Notes: a model not told the origin generated them from the letters alone. A stretch of DNA of 64,000 bases from Saccharomycopsis phalli (GCA_020342235.1 CP073217.1:1116001-1180000); one strand, 5' to 3'; shown: positions 21,312 through 32,900, counted from the stretch's first letter. Numbers and translations are program-made.

Positions 21312-22439
21312 ATGACAAGTCTAAAATATTGGGTGACGCTCCTATTGATTTGTAAACTATCGTTTTGTTCATTGGGCGATCAATTAGATGAATTTCAGAG
21401 ATGTATTCAAGCGTGTGAACAATTGACCTGCTCTAAAAACACAGGACAAGACAAAGGAAATAATGAGTTCACGGAATTGAACTTTATGGAAATGCCGTTG
21501 AGTTTATCGTTGAGGGCGTTACTTTGGGACTGTAGCCTGAACTGCGACTATCAATGTCAAGATGTTATTAATATCATAAGAAAGCAGAACAATGAGGAAT
21601 TATATCAGTTTCATGGTAAATGGTTCTTTATAAGGTACTTCAATATACAAGAACCTGCGAGCAGCATATTTTCATTTTTCAATTTAATTAGTCATTACTT
21701 GGGTTTGCAAATCTTGAATAGTGAGATTGTGAAATTGCGAAAGCTCAATTTGATCAACAATCTCAAGTCGGTAAACAATTTGATTTGGTTGTTTGAGAAT
21801 TACAAGATAATGTGCAAGGTTGCAATTGGTGCATGGATTTGCTCTACTATATTCCACTTGCGAGATTTAGATGTCACGGAAAAGTTGGATTATTTTTTTG
21901 CTGGTGCAACTGTCTTGTCTGGATTGTATTGTGCTACGATTCGACTTTTTAAGTTGTATGATGATTCAAAAAAAGTGTGGGCTTTAAGGGCAGTATTATT
22001 ATTTGTCTACGCCTGTCATGTCACTAAATTATTGATTGACTGGGATTACACTTATAATATGCAAATCAACATAGTCTGGGCATCAATCCAATATGTCCAG
22101 TGGGCTTGGGTCTCGGTTACTGGGTACATAAAATACTCGGCATACTTGAACAAGAAAGACTTTAAAAAGAGACAAATGCTTAAGCAACGGGACATACCGG
22201 AGTGGCAGTTATTCTATTTGACCTATCAGCCAAACTGGGAAAATGTAAAGTGTTTAATACCTACAGGACTATCCATCTGGGTGACATTGGGCTTGGTCTT
22301 TGAAGTATTTGACTTCCCGCCTTGGAGAGATTTGATAGATGCCCATTCGCTATGGCATTTGTTTACGATTATTCCTGGGTATTTGTGGTATCACTGGATG
22401 GTATGGGACTGTGCCCAGATTAAGGATCAGATATTGTGA
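21312..22439 (+). CDS. PER1: PER1/PGAP3 GPI-anchor lipid-remodelling protein
   Basis: 375 residues. A signal peptide (about 1-20) is followed by a lumenal Cys-rich domain (FQRCIQACEQLTC, WDCSLNCDYQCQ) and YQFHGKWFFIRYFNIQEPAS, a hallmark of the family. Several membrane segments follow, with GAWICSTIFHLRDLDVTEKLDYFFAGA (about 173-199) and a C-terminal SLWHLFTIIPGYLWYHWMVWD (about 346-366). The conserved His/Asp residues of this hydrolase superfamily are in these segments. Per1 acts in the ER to remove the unsaturated sn-2 acyl chain of GPI anchors. The residue before Asn-Cys in CSLNC is a CTG codon (21537-21539); relatives have a polar residue there, consistent with CTG decoding as Ser. Confidence 0.93.
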   Translation: MTSLKYWVTLLLICKLSFCSLGDQLDEFQRCIQACEQLTCSKNTGQDKGNNEFTELNFMEMPLSLSLRALLWDCSLNCDYQCQDVINIIRKQNNEELYQFHGKWFFIRYFNIQEPASSIFSFFNLISHYLGLQILNSEIVKLRKLNLINNLKSVNNLIWLFENYKIMCKVAIGAWICSTIFHLRDLDVTEKLDYFFAGATVLSGLYCATIRLFKLYDDSKKVWALRAVLLFVYACHVTKLLIDWDYTYNMQINIVWASIQYVQWAWVSVTGYIKYSAYLNKKDFKKRQMLKQRDIPEWQLFYLTYQPNWENVKCLIPTGLSIWVTLGLVFEVFDFPPWRDLIDAHSLWHLFTIIPGYLWYHWMVWDCAQIKDQIL

Positions 22440-22505
22440 TATTATTGTACATTATGCGCCATAATCGCAAACTATGTAAAAATTCTTATAAAGATCATAT
22501 AATAC

Positions 22506-23777
22506 TCAAAGCGTAACTGGATCAATACCGTTTAATACTAATAATTCATTTGTACTCAATACCTTGTCAAAATTTCCCTTTTTATTGTCTAGTAGATATT
22601 TGTCATTGATTTCGGCTCTTTGCAGCGGACTGAGATTCAAATTGAGATCCAATAATTTTATTAGCTGCTGTTCCTTTAGGATCATAGTGTTGATTTGCCC
22701 TTTTAATCTGTCTATGTCCCTGGTCAAAATTTTCATTTGGCTATTCTTTTTTAGTGACTTTTTCTTCATAATGTAAGTGGAAGATGTTAGCTGTAGACTG
22801 CAAGTGACAAGCTCCGGCTGCTTAAACAATCCCAAAAAATAGTCCAATTGGGATGGCTTATCCAAGTATTTGACAGACTCCAAACGATTTGTCATAGGCA
22901 GGTCTGAACGATAGGACGACTGTGATGAGGTTCTACTCATATCTGTACCATATTCTTTTAGATTTGCCTTTATGAAGTTGCAATTCTTTCGGAAGCAGTT
23001 GGTACAGCTATAGGGATACTTGGTTAACGAGTCGCATTTTATTTTGTTTTTCCGGCATCTTGCACAGGATTTGAGCTTCTTGAGATCTCCAAAGGATGTG
23101 CCAGCGATTGGGGCGTATCCACTGATAATGTATATTAGCAAGTTTAAGTTTTTTGCTGTCAAATCATCGTAGTACTTTATAATCTGATTGCTGATGAGAT
23201 ACTCGTAATTGTTGTAAATGTGTAGTCGGCTTAATATCCTGTTACGGATATCACCGTTGGAGAAATCTTCAACGCTGCTGGAATATTCGATCATGGACGC
23301 AAAGAGCGTAGTGAAGTTTCCTTGATTCACTGGAGTACCGCCATATATCAAGAAGTTGAATGTTTTATAATACATCAACAAGTCATTTGACTTTAGGCTG
23401 ATTTCCCCTTCCTCATAATCTTCGTCTTCGCCACTCTCATTATAGTTATCTAAGAAGTCCTCTGAGTTTTGCCATTGCTGTTGCTTTAGCTGTAAATCGT
23501 AAACGGCTCTTTGATTAGCCATGTCTTCTTGTGATATCTCAGGGCCATTATCTGTTGTGTTATACAGATAATTATCTGGAGTAAGTACTTTAAAACTCGG
23601 CAGAAGTTCTTTATCCAAGTTCAGGATCTTGTTGTCCGGATGCAAATAACTCTCTAGCAAGTTCAAGTCATTGTTGACAAGGAATTTGCTGAGCAAGTTA
23701 TGGTTGTTTGTAGATTCGGGCCTATATAGCTTGGTGCTTAATTTTGTCCTGTCCACTTTTGGAAGTAAAGGTATCAT
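22506..23777 (-). CDS. Zn2Cys6 zinc-cluster protein with central, atypically spaced cluster
   Basis: 423 residues. The zinc cluster lies in the middle of the chain (238-266) rather than at an end: SCARCRKNKIKCD, then PYSCTNCFRKNCNF. Spacing is C-x2-C-x6-C-x9-C-x2-C-x4-C, whereas the last interval is usually 6-8. The first half has an acidic stretch (about 114-127) and a helical region (about 135-225). After the cluster a Ser-rich linker leads to a possible coiled coil (about 340-375, MKILTRDIDRLKGQINTMIL) that could support dimerisation. No fungal transcription-factor middle-homology domain is seen. I do not recognise a specific orthologue. It is convergent with PER1, 66 bp apart. Confidence 0.7.
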   Translation of the reverse strand: MIPLLPKVDRTKLSTKLYRPESTNNHNLLSKFLVNNDLNLLESYLHPDNKILNLDKELLPSFKVLTPDNYLYNTTDNGPEISQEDMANQRAVYDLQLKQQQWQNSEDFLDNYNESGEDEDYEEGEISLKSNDLLMYYKTFNFLIYGGTPVNQGNFTTLFASMIEYSSSVEDFSNGDIRNRILSRLHIYNNYEYLISNQIIKYYDDLTAKNLNLLIYIISGYAPIAGTSFGDLKKLKSCARCRKNKIKCDSLTKYPYSCTNCFRKNCNFIKANLKEYGTDMSRTSSQSSYRSDLPMTNRLESVKYLDKPSQLDYFLGLFKQPELVTCSLQLTSSTYIMKKKSLKKNSQMKILTRDIDRLKGQINTMILKEQQLIKLLDLNLNLSPLQRAEINDKYLLDNKKGNFDKVLSTNELLVLNGIDPVTL

Positions 23778-24630
23778 CTCAGTGTGACATTCCCGTGCTC
23801 CTTTTTTTATTTCCTGCAGTTGACGATATATAACGATGTACTAGTCCGTATCCCCGGGTCCCTATGCGCGCTATTTTCGGACTCCTACAATGTGACTACA
23901 CACAAAAGAATCTGTGGGACTTCCCATAGATCAACATAAAAAAATAGGCTATGAAGCCAATAATATATTCATACATGCTTATTAATTAATATTGCGGCCA
24001 GCACAAGTAGGCTTGGCTTCTCCGCAAACCGCCTCCGCGCGACTTATTTGACACATCTGTCAAGTGCACTGATAGTAATCTACACAGCACCAATGATCTT
24101 TGGTACATTAGATATACGACGATTATTTCACTTCTAAGTAAGCTATTGCTCAATATATATTAGTAAACCCACACGGGATAGTATTTGCCAGTCATGGCAA
24201 GATTTCACTGATTCCTCCTGCATGTACTTTCCGCTTTCAGCCATATACGTGGGGTTTCGTCTCACATAGATGGATGCAGGTAAATCTGTCGGCAAGAAGT
24301 TTGTAAGATTTAAACAAGCTAGTTATGCTGTTGCGAACTGTTCTGATTCTTTCATGAGTTCTAGGATCTAATATGTTATTTCAAGTATTATTGGGATGAA
24401 TTTGTGATTCAATATATGTAAATATTGCCTTGTTCTATTTAAGGGTCTACGGGCTTCTAAAGTATTTTTCCGAATCCATTGTCGCCTAACTTTTTGTCAC
24501 TTTACTGTAAACATTACGTATGTCTGTCAATGGAAAAAAAAATTTTTTTTTAAGGACCCACAAGTTAGACTAAATTGCCAAGCGTTTCACTAAAATCTAT
24601 GCAAGACATAAAATTCTAAAAAATAAAGCC
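23778..24630. other. Intergenic region upstream of the zinc-cluster gene
   Basis: 850 bp with no coding frame worth reporting. The part nearest the gene (23800-24060) is moderately GC-rich with CCGCGC/CCCGGG strings; the rest is AT-rich, with an A-tract fused to a T-tract at about 24533-24552. No repeat is evident. Confidence 0.55.
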
Positions 24631-24702
24631 AGTGTACGCCCGGGATCGAACCGGGGACCAATAGATTTGCAATCTACTGCGCTACCACTGCGCCACGTCC
24701 AC
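24631..24702 (-). tRNA. tRNA-Cys (GCA)
   Basis: A 72-nt cloverleaf on the minus strand beginning GTGGACGTGGCGCAGTGG. The anticodon loop TTGCAAA gives anticodon GCA and the B box is GGTTCGATCCC. The discriminator is T (U), the identity base for tRNA-Cys. The acceptor stem has one mismatch, G4 opposite A69; the other six pairs are standard. A T-rich terminator follows the 3' end. Confidence 0.94.
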
Positions 24703-26295
24703 GACTTCAAAACTAAAAATTGTAGAACGGATTATTACCCTGACAAAAAGAATTGGCAAAAATGGAAGAAAAATTTACTTCTGGCCACTATAATATCTAA
24801 TTAGCAATATATTATTGTAAACTGCAAGGTATAAGTTATAAGTTATTTTTGATCCATATTAAGAATTCTTCCTTTTCTTCTAGTTAATTTGCATTTTGGG
24901 TCTTTTGAAACAATATAAATGGAACATTCGCTGTTAGCCAACCGTCAGGAATATACGGATTACATCGCTAAACAGTTACGCGATCACCGATCCATTATAC
25001 TGCATGACGCAATGCTATAGCTTGCTTTGGCTCTTATTCTGGAGAGCCAATTAGATAACAGATTAGGGCTTCAGATTTGGCTATAAGCGTTATGGTACCC
25101 CAAACTGTGGTTAGTTGCTCATTAGCTAATTCACAAACCATCACACTGTAAAAGATAATAATTATAAGTATAGCTAGCTACTCCAAGCTTCTAGTTCAGT
25201 AATTCTTCCGATACTTTGAAATCAATGATAAACACATCATTATTACAAAGAGGATATGAACAAAAAAAAATGAAGCAAAAGTTTAACAATATCCTATAAG
25301 AATTTTATTAGGAATTGGCATAATGGAACAAATTAAATTTAATGATGTGTGCGGTTCCCTTTAATCGCCGTGTTTATAATAATCCGAGGATTATACTTGC
25401 CTGAACTTTTTGAAATACAAACGCCGACGAGCAATTATCCTACATCAATGTTTTAGCTTTCAAATTTTTTTGGTAACAATTTTACCAAAGTTAAATATAG
25501 CTAGAATGTCATATATGAAATTAGAGGACCACAGCCAAAGCAATTAGCTGAAATTTATATACGTCGAGACCAAAAGTATATTTACTAATAAGTGGTTCTA
25601 TGGACACAATAAGACAGAACGTTGCCAAAAGTGTGAAAGACAATACCATAGTTGTTTTTGGTTAAAGTGGTATTCATATGAAACCTTAAGAGTTCCATTG
25701 TAAAGTAATGGCCAAAGCAGTTTAAAAATTCACCAAAAAGGAAATATGCAAGGGTTTACTTCCAAATATAGTATTACTTAACAACAGGGTCAATAAAGAT
25801 AAAAAAAGTCAAACTCTACTAGAATAGTTATTTAATGTTAATAATGACAAGCTAGGAACCATTCCAGAAATGGGCAGCGGGTAAAGATCTCTTTTGCATG
25901 GCCGTGCTAATTATGACTGCACGATGTGCTAAATTTTTCTGAGCTACAAAGCACTAGTCATCTATGAAATACAGTAGATCCCAATATTGTAACAAGATAG
26001 GTCTACCTCGATAAGAAACCACATCTATATATATATACATTGCATATGGACGCGTCAACATGCATTTACAGGGCGTGTTCAAGGGATAGAATAACAACTT
26101 TATAGGTTGTGATATCATGGCAATTAAATTGAACCGTCATCATACACATTCGCTACACCATCCTTTAGAATACTATCGTTTATTAAAAGGATCATTCATT
26201 CGTTACCAACCTTTTAAAGTTACTAGTTAAATCCACTCCTGAGCAATCATCGATACCCATTGACCCGAGACGACATTAGTACTGAATCATGAAAT
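24703..26295. other. 1.6-kb gene desert between tRNA-Cys and the four-TM protein gene
   Basis: AT-rich, with no long frame. A 33-codon ATG frame at 24918-25019 (starts MEHSLLANRQEYTDY) looks somewhat protein-like but has no known match and is too short to call. A TATATATATATA run at about 26026-26038 could serve the gene at 26296. I see no clear LTR, centromeric repeat or RNA gene, although any of these would be hard to exclude by eye. Confidence 0.5.
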
Positions 26296-28545
26296 ATGAA
26301 GGTTGATTTAATCCATAAACTTTGCCAGTTGACCCAATTAACAGCTATTCTTTTCAGCATAGCAATTGTTGTTGTTTCAATATACCTCACGTCTAATTAT
26401 GAACGAAATTCTGTTGCAATAAACAATGGTTTTGTTGTGTTGATAGCAGCTGAGATATGTGCAGTGTTAACCAACCTGGTTTGGATGTTTTCCTACTATC
26501 ATTATCGCTCCGAAAACAAAGATATCAGTTACTATTCTTCAAATTACTCTCGGTATGTGATTTTGTTGATTTTCAATGTTATTTTTATTATTGTGAGCAT
26601 TGCGGCTAGCATTACTGTCATCAACCTCAACTTGAAGCAAGGAATACAAGGTACTAGATTATTCCATTCTAGTTACAGAGTTTGGCTAGGATTCATACCG
26701 CTAGTGATAATATCCATGCTTTCAAAGGGTTGTCTAATAGCAACAAACTTCAGTGTTATAATACTATCAGTGATTCAAATGTCCTTGGTTTACAACCCTT
26801 CTAGAGAGAATTTATCATTTCGTCCATCAATGAACACAATTTCTGATAAATCAATGTCAGTGCGAGCAGCTGAAATTATGGACGTCGACAATATCCATGA
26901 TAATTCACGAACGTCAAACATGTTCAATTCTGATTCTTCCAATATAAGAAGAACAATCATCTATTCCCCTGGCCAAAGATTGTCGTTCCATAGTGCGAAC
27001 ATGACACCTCCTTTGAGTGCAGCTTCTCTTCAAAAATTCCCCGATTTAAATGAGATTGGCGAATCCCTCGAGCCAGTTAAGAGCAATGAGAAAACCCAGA
27101 AAATGAAGCCTAAAAAGCAGCTATCACCCATTCATGAGCCCGCCAAAAACATTCTAACCGAATCCCCTGTGTTCCGCAGAGGCACCAATACCATGTTAAC
27201 AGATCAACTAAAGAACAAAAAAGTACAACTAAACAGAATGCTACTAGACAATTTTCACCAGGACTTTAATAGTGTACTAGGCCAGTTCGAGAGACGTGAT
27301 TCCACATTACCTACGCCAGATCAGCGCGATTCCTACTTCAACTTCAACAAGGCTTTACGAAACAAGCGAAACCTTCTGGTAATGATTCCAAAAAGCCCTG
27401 TTCCAAATGCACCACGCCCAGTATCATCTCATGCCGACCTAAAGCCTTTTTCTTTGTGTAAGCATGTTAACAGCCTGCCAGAGGCCAAATCAGTCAATAC
27501 CCTGATGTTGGAAAAGACACCAGCTAAAGAAGAAGACAGTCTGGACGTCACACCTCCAGACAGCTGGGACTCTACTTATGATCCGTTGTATGAACATGAC
27601 TTACAAGATATTCCATCCATCCCAACTAACACACTTTGGCCGTTTACCAAAAAATCCCCAACCAGCCAACATGGTTTTGATAGAAGTAAACTCAGTCCTC
27701 GAAACTCTCAGAGAAAAGGATTAAAACATATTTCGCTCGATGAATGGACGTCTAACCCAAGGAATCGAGGTGACAATATATCTTCTCCTACACATGTGAA
27801 AACTGACGAAAAGATGTATGAGAGTTCAGAAAGCCAAGAAACCACGGAAAAAGTTCTCAAAATACCCAAAGAAGAGTTTGATAAAGAGAACCATGACAAG
27901 ACATCGCAGGAAAAAGACGACAGTTTCACATTTGAGAAGGACATGCAATTAACTGTTGGCTTCAAGTTTCCTCAGCCTTCTAGCGAGGACCCCTTGAAGA
28001 GCTTCAGCAATACCGATATCAATATCTTAAATAACATCAGAGGGGAAAAGCGAAGGACGCTACTAAAGTCTTATGGCCACCATAATATTCTCTCATTCTA
28101 TTCTGAACTGTCTTCCCCCAAAAAGAGCAGAAGCAGGTCCCCATTGAAGAGACTCAGCAAACACGATTCAAAACGCTCCACTGTATTGTTTGATGATGAC
28201 TTCAATGACGACTTGGACGATCTCCAGCTATCCGGAGAGAGAAAGAAAAAGAATTTCAGTGTGAGCAGCATCAAATCAGCAATTAATCATTTGCATACAA
28301 GATCTCTCTCATTATTCGAAGGGGCTCAAAATAGCACCTTACATACCCAGAGCTACTCGTTGGCGGATCAGCCAACGGAAATTTACGATTGGAAATTTGA
28401 AAACCAGACTGAAGTTGCTAAAAACGTGGACAACAGCTTGATAAAAGATGTCATGGAACACGAGGAAGATTATGAATTCACGAAAAAACTAGAGGAGTCT
28501 TCAGCCAACTATGTGCTTCAAAGCCTCGACAATAGCTTACATTGA
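26296..28545 (+). CDS. Four-TM membrane protein with long disordered cytosolic tail
   Basis: 749 residues. Four hydrophobic segments occupy the first 165 residues (about 13-35, 44-66, 87-111 and 130-163), followed by about 580 residues of low-complexity, Ser/Pro/Asn-rich tail. The tail has repeated SP/TP motifs (SPIHEPA, SPVFRR, TPPDSWDS, KKSPTS) and a basic SRSRSPLKRLSKH stretch near 610-622, which look like phosphorylation sites for a proline-directed kinase. The architecture resembles cortical bud-site membrane proteins such as S. cerevisiae Irc8, but I cannot establish orthology. No catalytic motif is visible. Confidence 0.65.
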   Translation: MKVDLIHKLCQLTQLTAILFSIAIVVVSIYLTSNYERNSVAINNGFVVLIAAEICAVLTNLVWMFSYYHYRSENKDISYYSSNYSRYVILLIFNVIFIIVSIAASITVINLNLKQGIQGTRLFHSSYRVWLGFIPLVIISMLSKGCLIATNFSVIILSVIQMSLVYNPSRENLSFRPSMNTISDKSMSVRAAEIMDVDNIHDNSRTSNMFNSDSSNIRRTIIYSPGQRLSFHSANMTPPLSAASLQKFPDLNEIGESLEPVKSNEKTQKMKPKKQLSPIHEPAKNILTESPVFRRGTNTMLTDQLKNKKVQLNRMLLDNFHQDFNSVLGQFERRDSTLPTPDQRDSYFNFNKALRNKRNLLVMIPKSPVPNAPRPVSSHADLKPFSLCKHVNSLPEAKSVNTLMLEKTPAKEEDSLDVTPPDSWDSTYDPLYEHDLQDIPSIPTNTLWPFTKKSPTSQHGFDRSKLSPRNSQRKGLKHISLDEWTSNPRNRGDNISSPTHVKTDEKMYESSESQETTEKVLKIPKEEFDKENHDKTSQEKDDSFTFEKDMQLTVGFKFPQPSSEDPLKSFSNTDINILNNIRGEKRRTLLKSYGHHNILSFYSELSSPKKSRSRSPLKRLSKHDSKRSTVLFDDDFNDDLDDLQLSGERKKKNFSVSSIKSAINHLHTRSLSLFEGAQNSTLHTQSYSLADQPTEIYDWKFENQTEVAKNVDNSLIKDVMEHEEDYEFTKKLEESSANYVLQSLDNSLH

Positions 28546-28644
28546 TTGCTATCCTTGCTCAACCAGGAAGATCTTGCCGCCAACTATAATTATTAAAACC
28601 ATCTATTCAATACTTGCTTTTCTGTATACTAGAACACAAAGTGG

Positions 28645-29901
28645 CTAATCTAATTTTTTATCATCTTGCAAGCTTGTATTGTTACCATTGTAGATTGATT
28701 TTTTCTCCTGCCCTTGCCTCATTCTGTTTAGATCAGACAACGAGGTGATGCTGTTATTAAAATGCGAGCTAGAGCTGTAGAAAGAATTCATGTCATCAGT
28801 AGACACATTCCTCGATCGAAAGAACGGACTGTTGTCTCCGGTATTCGCCTCTGAGTGTGGCTCATTTGATGCGGCCTCCGGTTTAGGTTCCTCATATCTC
28901 ATGGCATTATAAATCGCGTCACTGACTCTGTTGAACCAGGTTGAAGGCCCTCTATACGCAGAAACATATTTGTTTTCTGGTTTCAATATCAATGCAGATC
29001 TTGGAGATAAATTCAATTCGGATAGTGCCAACGATTCCTCGCTAATACTGTAAGATTTTCGAATCACTGCCTCATAAAAAACATACGGCTGGTCGCTGCC
29101 GTCGCTCCGATTGGCATCTACCCACTCCCGCACCTTTAACAAGTTATCCTTGGAAGAAAACTCATGTGTAACTCTAGACCCATCTAATAGCCGAATTGAG
29201 AGAATGGTTGTTTTGGACACCTTGTGCACTGCACGATGTTGCGACTCAGACTCTGTATGTTCGGTCGCTTTCTTTCTATTCTCAGACCGCTCCCTTTCCA
29301 ACTTGTCAGCTTTCAAAAGATTAAGTATTCTTTCCTTCTCTTCCTTCATCTGTTTCTGTTTAAGCAAAACCTCTTTTCTGTGCTGCTTCACTTTATCATC
29401 CACTACTAATCCCCTCAATGTGTTGCGCTTGTCTTGTTCAGGAGCTGGTTTGCTATTATTAGCTTGAGGGTTTGGTTGCAGGTTCACAGGCTCAACATGT
29501 TCAGGCGACGTCCCTTGGTTCCCCAGAATAGTACCCGGAACACCTTGTTTTCTCCGCTCATTAAGGATCACTACTTTGTTTAGCCGTTGTATGAAGTCTG
29601 CCAAAGGGATATCCGCGTTAACCACATCCAAGAGTTCCCCAGTCTTGAGAAAAAATATACTTGGGGTTTTTGGATCTGGGAATATTTTTTGAAAATAATC
29701 AAATTGCTCACTTGGGTTAACTAGTTTCAATGCCACCAAGTTCTTGGAAACTATACTGATAACTTGCTCATCAGTGAACAAGGGTTCAGCCCAGTTTGAG
29801 GAAACGCCATTTTCCGAGGTCACAAGCACAACCATTGCCTTTGATTGCTTGATAGACCTCGAGACTGCGTCAGAAACAGATTCTAAAAAAACTAGGGACA
29901 T
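28645..29901 (-). CDS. UBX7: UBX-domain protein, UBX7/UBXN4 type
   Basis: 418 residues. An N-terminal thioredoxin-like (UAS-type) domain (about 1-115; MVVLVTSENGVSSNWAEPLF, PSIFFLKTGELLDVV) is followed by a charged coiled coil (about 165-220, KQHRKEVLLKQKQMKEEKER) and a UBX domain (about 230-310, TTILSIRLLDGSRVTHEFSS, YVFYEAVIRKSY). The C-terminus is Ser-rich and disordered. Proteins of this type bind Cdc48/p97 and link it to ER or nuclear ubiquitin pathways. S. cerevisiae Ubx6/Ubx7 are the closest by layout. The ATG at 29901 gives the expected N-terminus. Confidence 0.82.
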   Translation of the reverse strand: MSLVFLESVSDAVSRSIKQSKAMVVLVTSENGVSSNWAEPLFTDEQVISIVSKNLVALKLVNPSEQFDYFQKIFPDPKTPSIFFLKTGELLDVVNADIPLADFIQRLNKVVILNERRKQGVPGTILGNQGTSPEHVEPVNLQPNPQANNSKPAPEQDKRNTLRGLVVDDKVKQHRKEVLLKQKQMKEEKERILNLLKADKLERERSENRKKATEHTESESQHRAVHKVSKTTILSIRLLDGSRVTHEFSSKDNLLKVREWVDANRSDGSDQPYVFYEAVIRKSYSISEESLALSELNLSPRSALILKPENKYVSAYRGPSTWFNRVSDAIYNAMRYEEPKPEAASNEPHSEANTGDNSPFFRSRNVSTDDMNSFYSSSSHFNNSITSLSDLNRMRQGQEKKSIYNGNNTSLQDDKKLD

Positions 29902-29964
29902 GTTAGCTTCTACGCATTGTCTCTTTTGCCATCCTGCTAGATACTATATACTATGAGCCCTGCC

Positions 29965-32900
29965 CTAGTATGACACCTTCAACCTCAACTCAAGAATCCT
30001 GCGCTCAATGTCTCGAACAGAGCGATTCATTTTGAGCGCCAATTTATTCTTGACGACGTCACTCAAGCTCATGAATTTCTCACACAAATCCCCGTCTATA
30101 ACCCCTTTGACAGGCACGTAGTAACTCCGGAACATCATGTGATCTCGCCCTAGAATAAGCAACTCCTCAAGGGCCAAGTTCTTTTCCAACTCCTGGAAAA
30201 ATTTAATTTCTGATTTCGTCAAAAGCGGTGTTAACAGGCCAATTGTTCCCTGGAGGCCCGTGTATATTATCGAATTATTCAAGCCACTCAAATCGGCTAT
30301 TTTGTTGAACGATGTTGGTATGTCATTAAGAAAATAGTGAGCCAAGAGATTCAACTTATAAGGACTACCTCCAAGGAACGAGTCTTTGCTTGAAATGAAA
30401 ACCCCTGTGCTATCCTCATCAGACATCTTAGACGGCTCGTCGGGACATCTCACAACCCAAAAGTTTCCAAACTTATCACCCCCAATGACAGTATTGTAAT
30501 CCACCATGTCAAATGAGGTGACATGCCGAGAGACAATATCATCTGCAAATGGGATAAATGTGCCCTCAGACTCCTTGTAGACCACAAATACTACTGATTC
30601 CTTCACGTCTCCAACCACTATGCGATACCCTTGTGTCTTGAGTCGTACAATGTTGGACAAACCATTCACAATAACTTCTGCTTTTCGAAGTAGCTGCTTC
30701 TGACCAGCGTCATACAATCTCAAAGCTTTCCCTACACCAGCAAGCAACCTTCCAGCAAATTCTGTCACACTAATGACCGGCGAATCTACCTGTGTCTGGT
30801 GGACAGGATTCAATTCTAGATCATAGCAAAAGATATAATACTTGTCATCACTCTTTCCTCCTACCACAATGTATGTTTGGTTCTTAGACCGAAAGTAGCA
30901 CTTGGTAATAGAATACAAGCAGTTCTTTTGATCAAGAGATTTCACCACCTCTCCGTCATGTACTATTTGTATGCTTGAGCTCCAGACAGAATTATCCACC
31001 TGAGACTCCACAATGTAAATTTTGGATTCGTGCTGTATGAATCTCTTGGGCGTATACTTCAAATCAAGCGAGTCCACCTTGAATTCATTCGACAAGTTTT
31101 CCAATGTCAATATCACCAAGTTACTCTGGCCAACTCCTACCAAACCATTTGGACAATCTTCAGAGTGGAAGCTCGATCCATGAGTCAAATTGACACTGTA
31201 TGCCAACGGCAAGATGGTGAAGCCACTAGCAGAATTATAGGCTAAGTAAGTCTTCTTGGAAAAAATTAAAACCGCTTCATGATGTTCCGTAGCAAGCTTA
31301 GAAAGACCAATTGGATGTGGCCCAAGATACTGGACTACCTTGTCGCTGACTTGTCCAGTGCTACTTAATAGTGTCTTGACATATATGCCACTTTCTAGGC
31401 CTATGTGCAAGTTTAAATGAACATTGTCTTGCTCTGTCATTAGCAATAATAGAACTGAAGTGGCATTGCTGCTTAATTCCTGGATGGAAAGCAAAGAAAG
31501 AAAACTCGAAGGGTCTACTGATAAGATCTGTATTGTTTGGTTTTCACAGCTCACAGCGAGAAAGTTACTTCTGAGTTTGCCCTCTGGAATGTCTCCAAGG
31601 TTTAAGGACAATATATGGTCAGGTAGCACTGTGGTTTCAGAGTGCACCATTAATTTCTCATCATCACTGAACTCAAAATAAACCAACTCCTTGTTGGACA
31701 AACCAATTACCAACTGATAGTTTGTGCTGGAACTGCACACAATCTTGATTCCGGCAGGTGGAAACCATTCGTCCCGCTTTTTGTTTCCTATTAAATGAAT
31801 AATTCCATTGGCATGTATCTGCACCAATGAATTTACTCCCATCTGCTGTACCCCTATAGTAGGGCTCTCAAGATCAAACCCGCTGTCGGAGACTTCATCC
31901 ACCGATTCACCTATAGAGAGTACCAAGGTGCTGGTGTGGAATGAGATGACCAAGTACTTGTCGTAATCGTCCTTGGAGTTGATTTTACTAGAGTACACTC
32001 CAGTAGCATTGCTAGGTAACTCGGAAGCCACTGCCTCATTAACAGTGAGACCATGGTATAATGTCTTCAAGGAAGACAGAGACCCAGTTCCACATATAGA
32101 GTATAGTTGGTTGTCAATTAACTTTGATTCAATTATCGGATTGATACATTCAATAGTATCATATAGTTCTAGATTCTCCACCTCTGGCCTCACCACGAAG
32201 TTCACGTCATCTACTTCTTCGCTGGTATTGAAGTACTCTCCAGAATGAAACTCTGGCTGGTCGTCATCGTCTGCCAAATTTATAATCTGAAATAGTAGCT
32301 TGTCACCGACCTGCGAGTCTGCAAATATAAGTCCAGATTTTAAGATGATCAAGCTATTGCACACGGGGACAGTGTCAAAATACTTGATTTTCATGGAGAT
32401 CACCTTGGAATCTTGAAAATCTATTGAGACTTTGAACAAGTCTCCGTAGTTCGACTGTAGGAGTATAAAGAAGCTCTTCTGGTTCTCTATCTTGATTTTG
32501 TGAACAGCACCAGTGATTATATAACTATCCGACGCCTGTCCCAGGCGCTTGGGTATGGGCAAAATATGGGAGACCGCTTGGTTCTTGTACAGAATGAAAT
32601 TCTTACAGCCAACGATCACCCCTGACGGCCCGTCGCTGCCTCCCGGTATGCTGAGTAAAAAATTGCTGGTCTTGGAAATGGGCTCGGTGTACTTTTTCAC
32701 TACGTGGTTAAGGCCCAAGGCTAGCTCGTAGTACGTTAAGGATTTTTTGGAATCCTCAACCTCACCGTAATCTATTTCGATTGCGGCAAACAAGGGATTC
32801 TCATAGCCGACGTCGAGGCCACAGCAGGCAAAGGTCAAAATTTTGTTTCTATTGGCCTCCAATGGAGACGAGATTGTCAACTTATCCTGCTGATCGCGAT

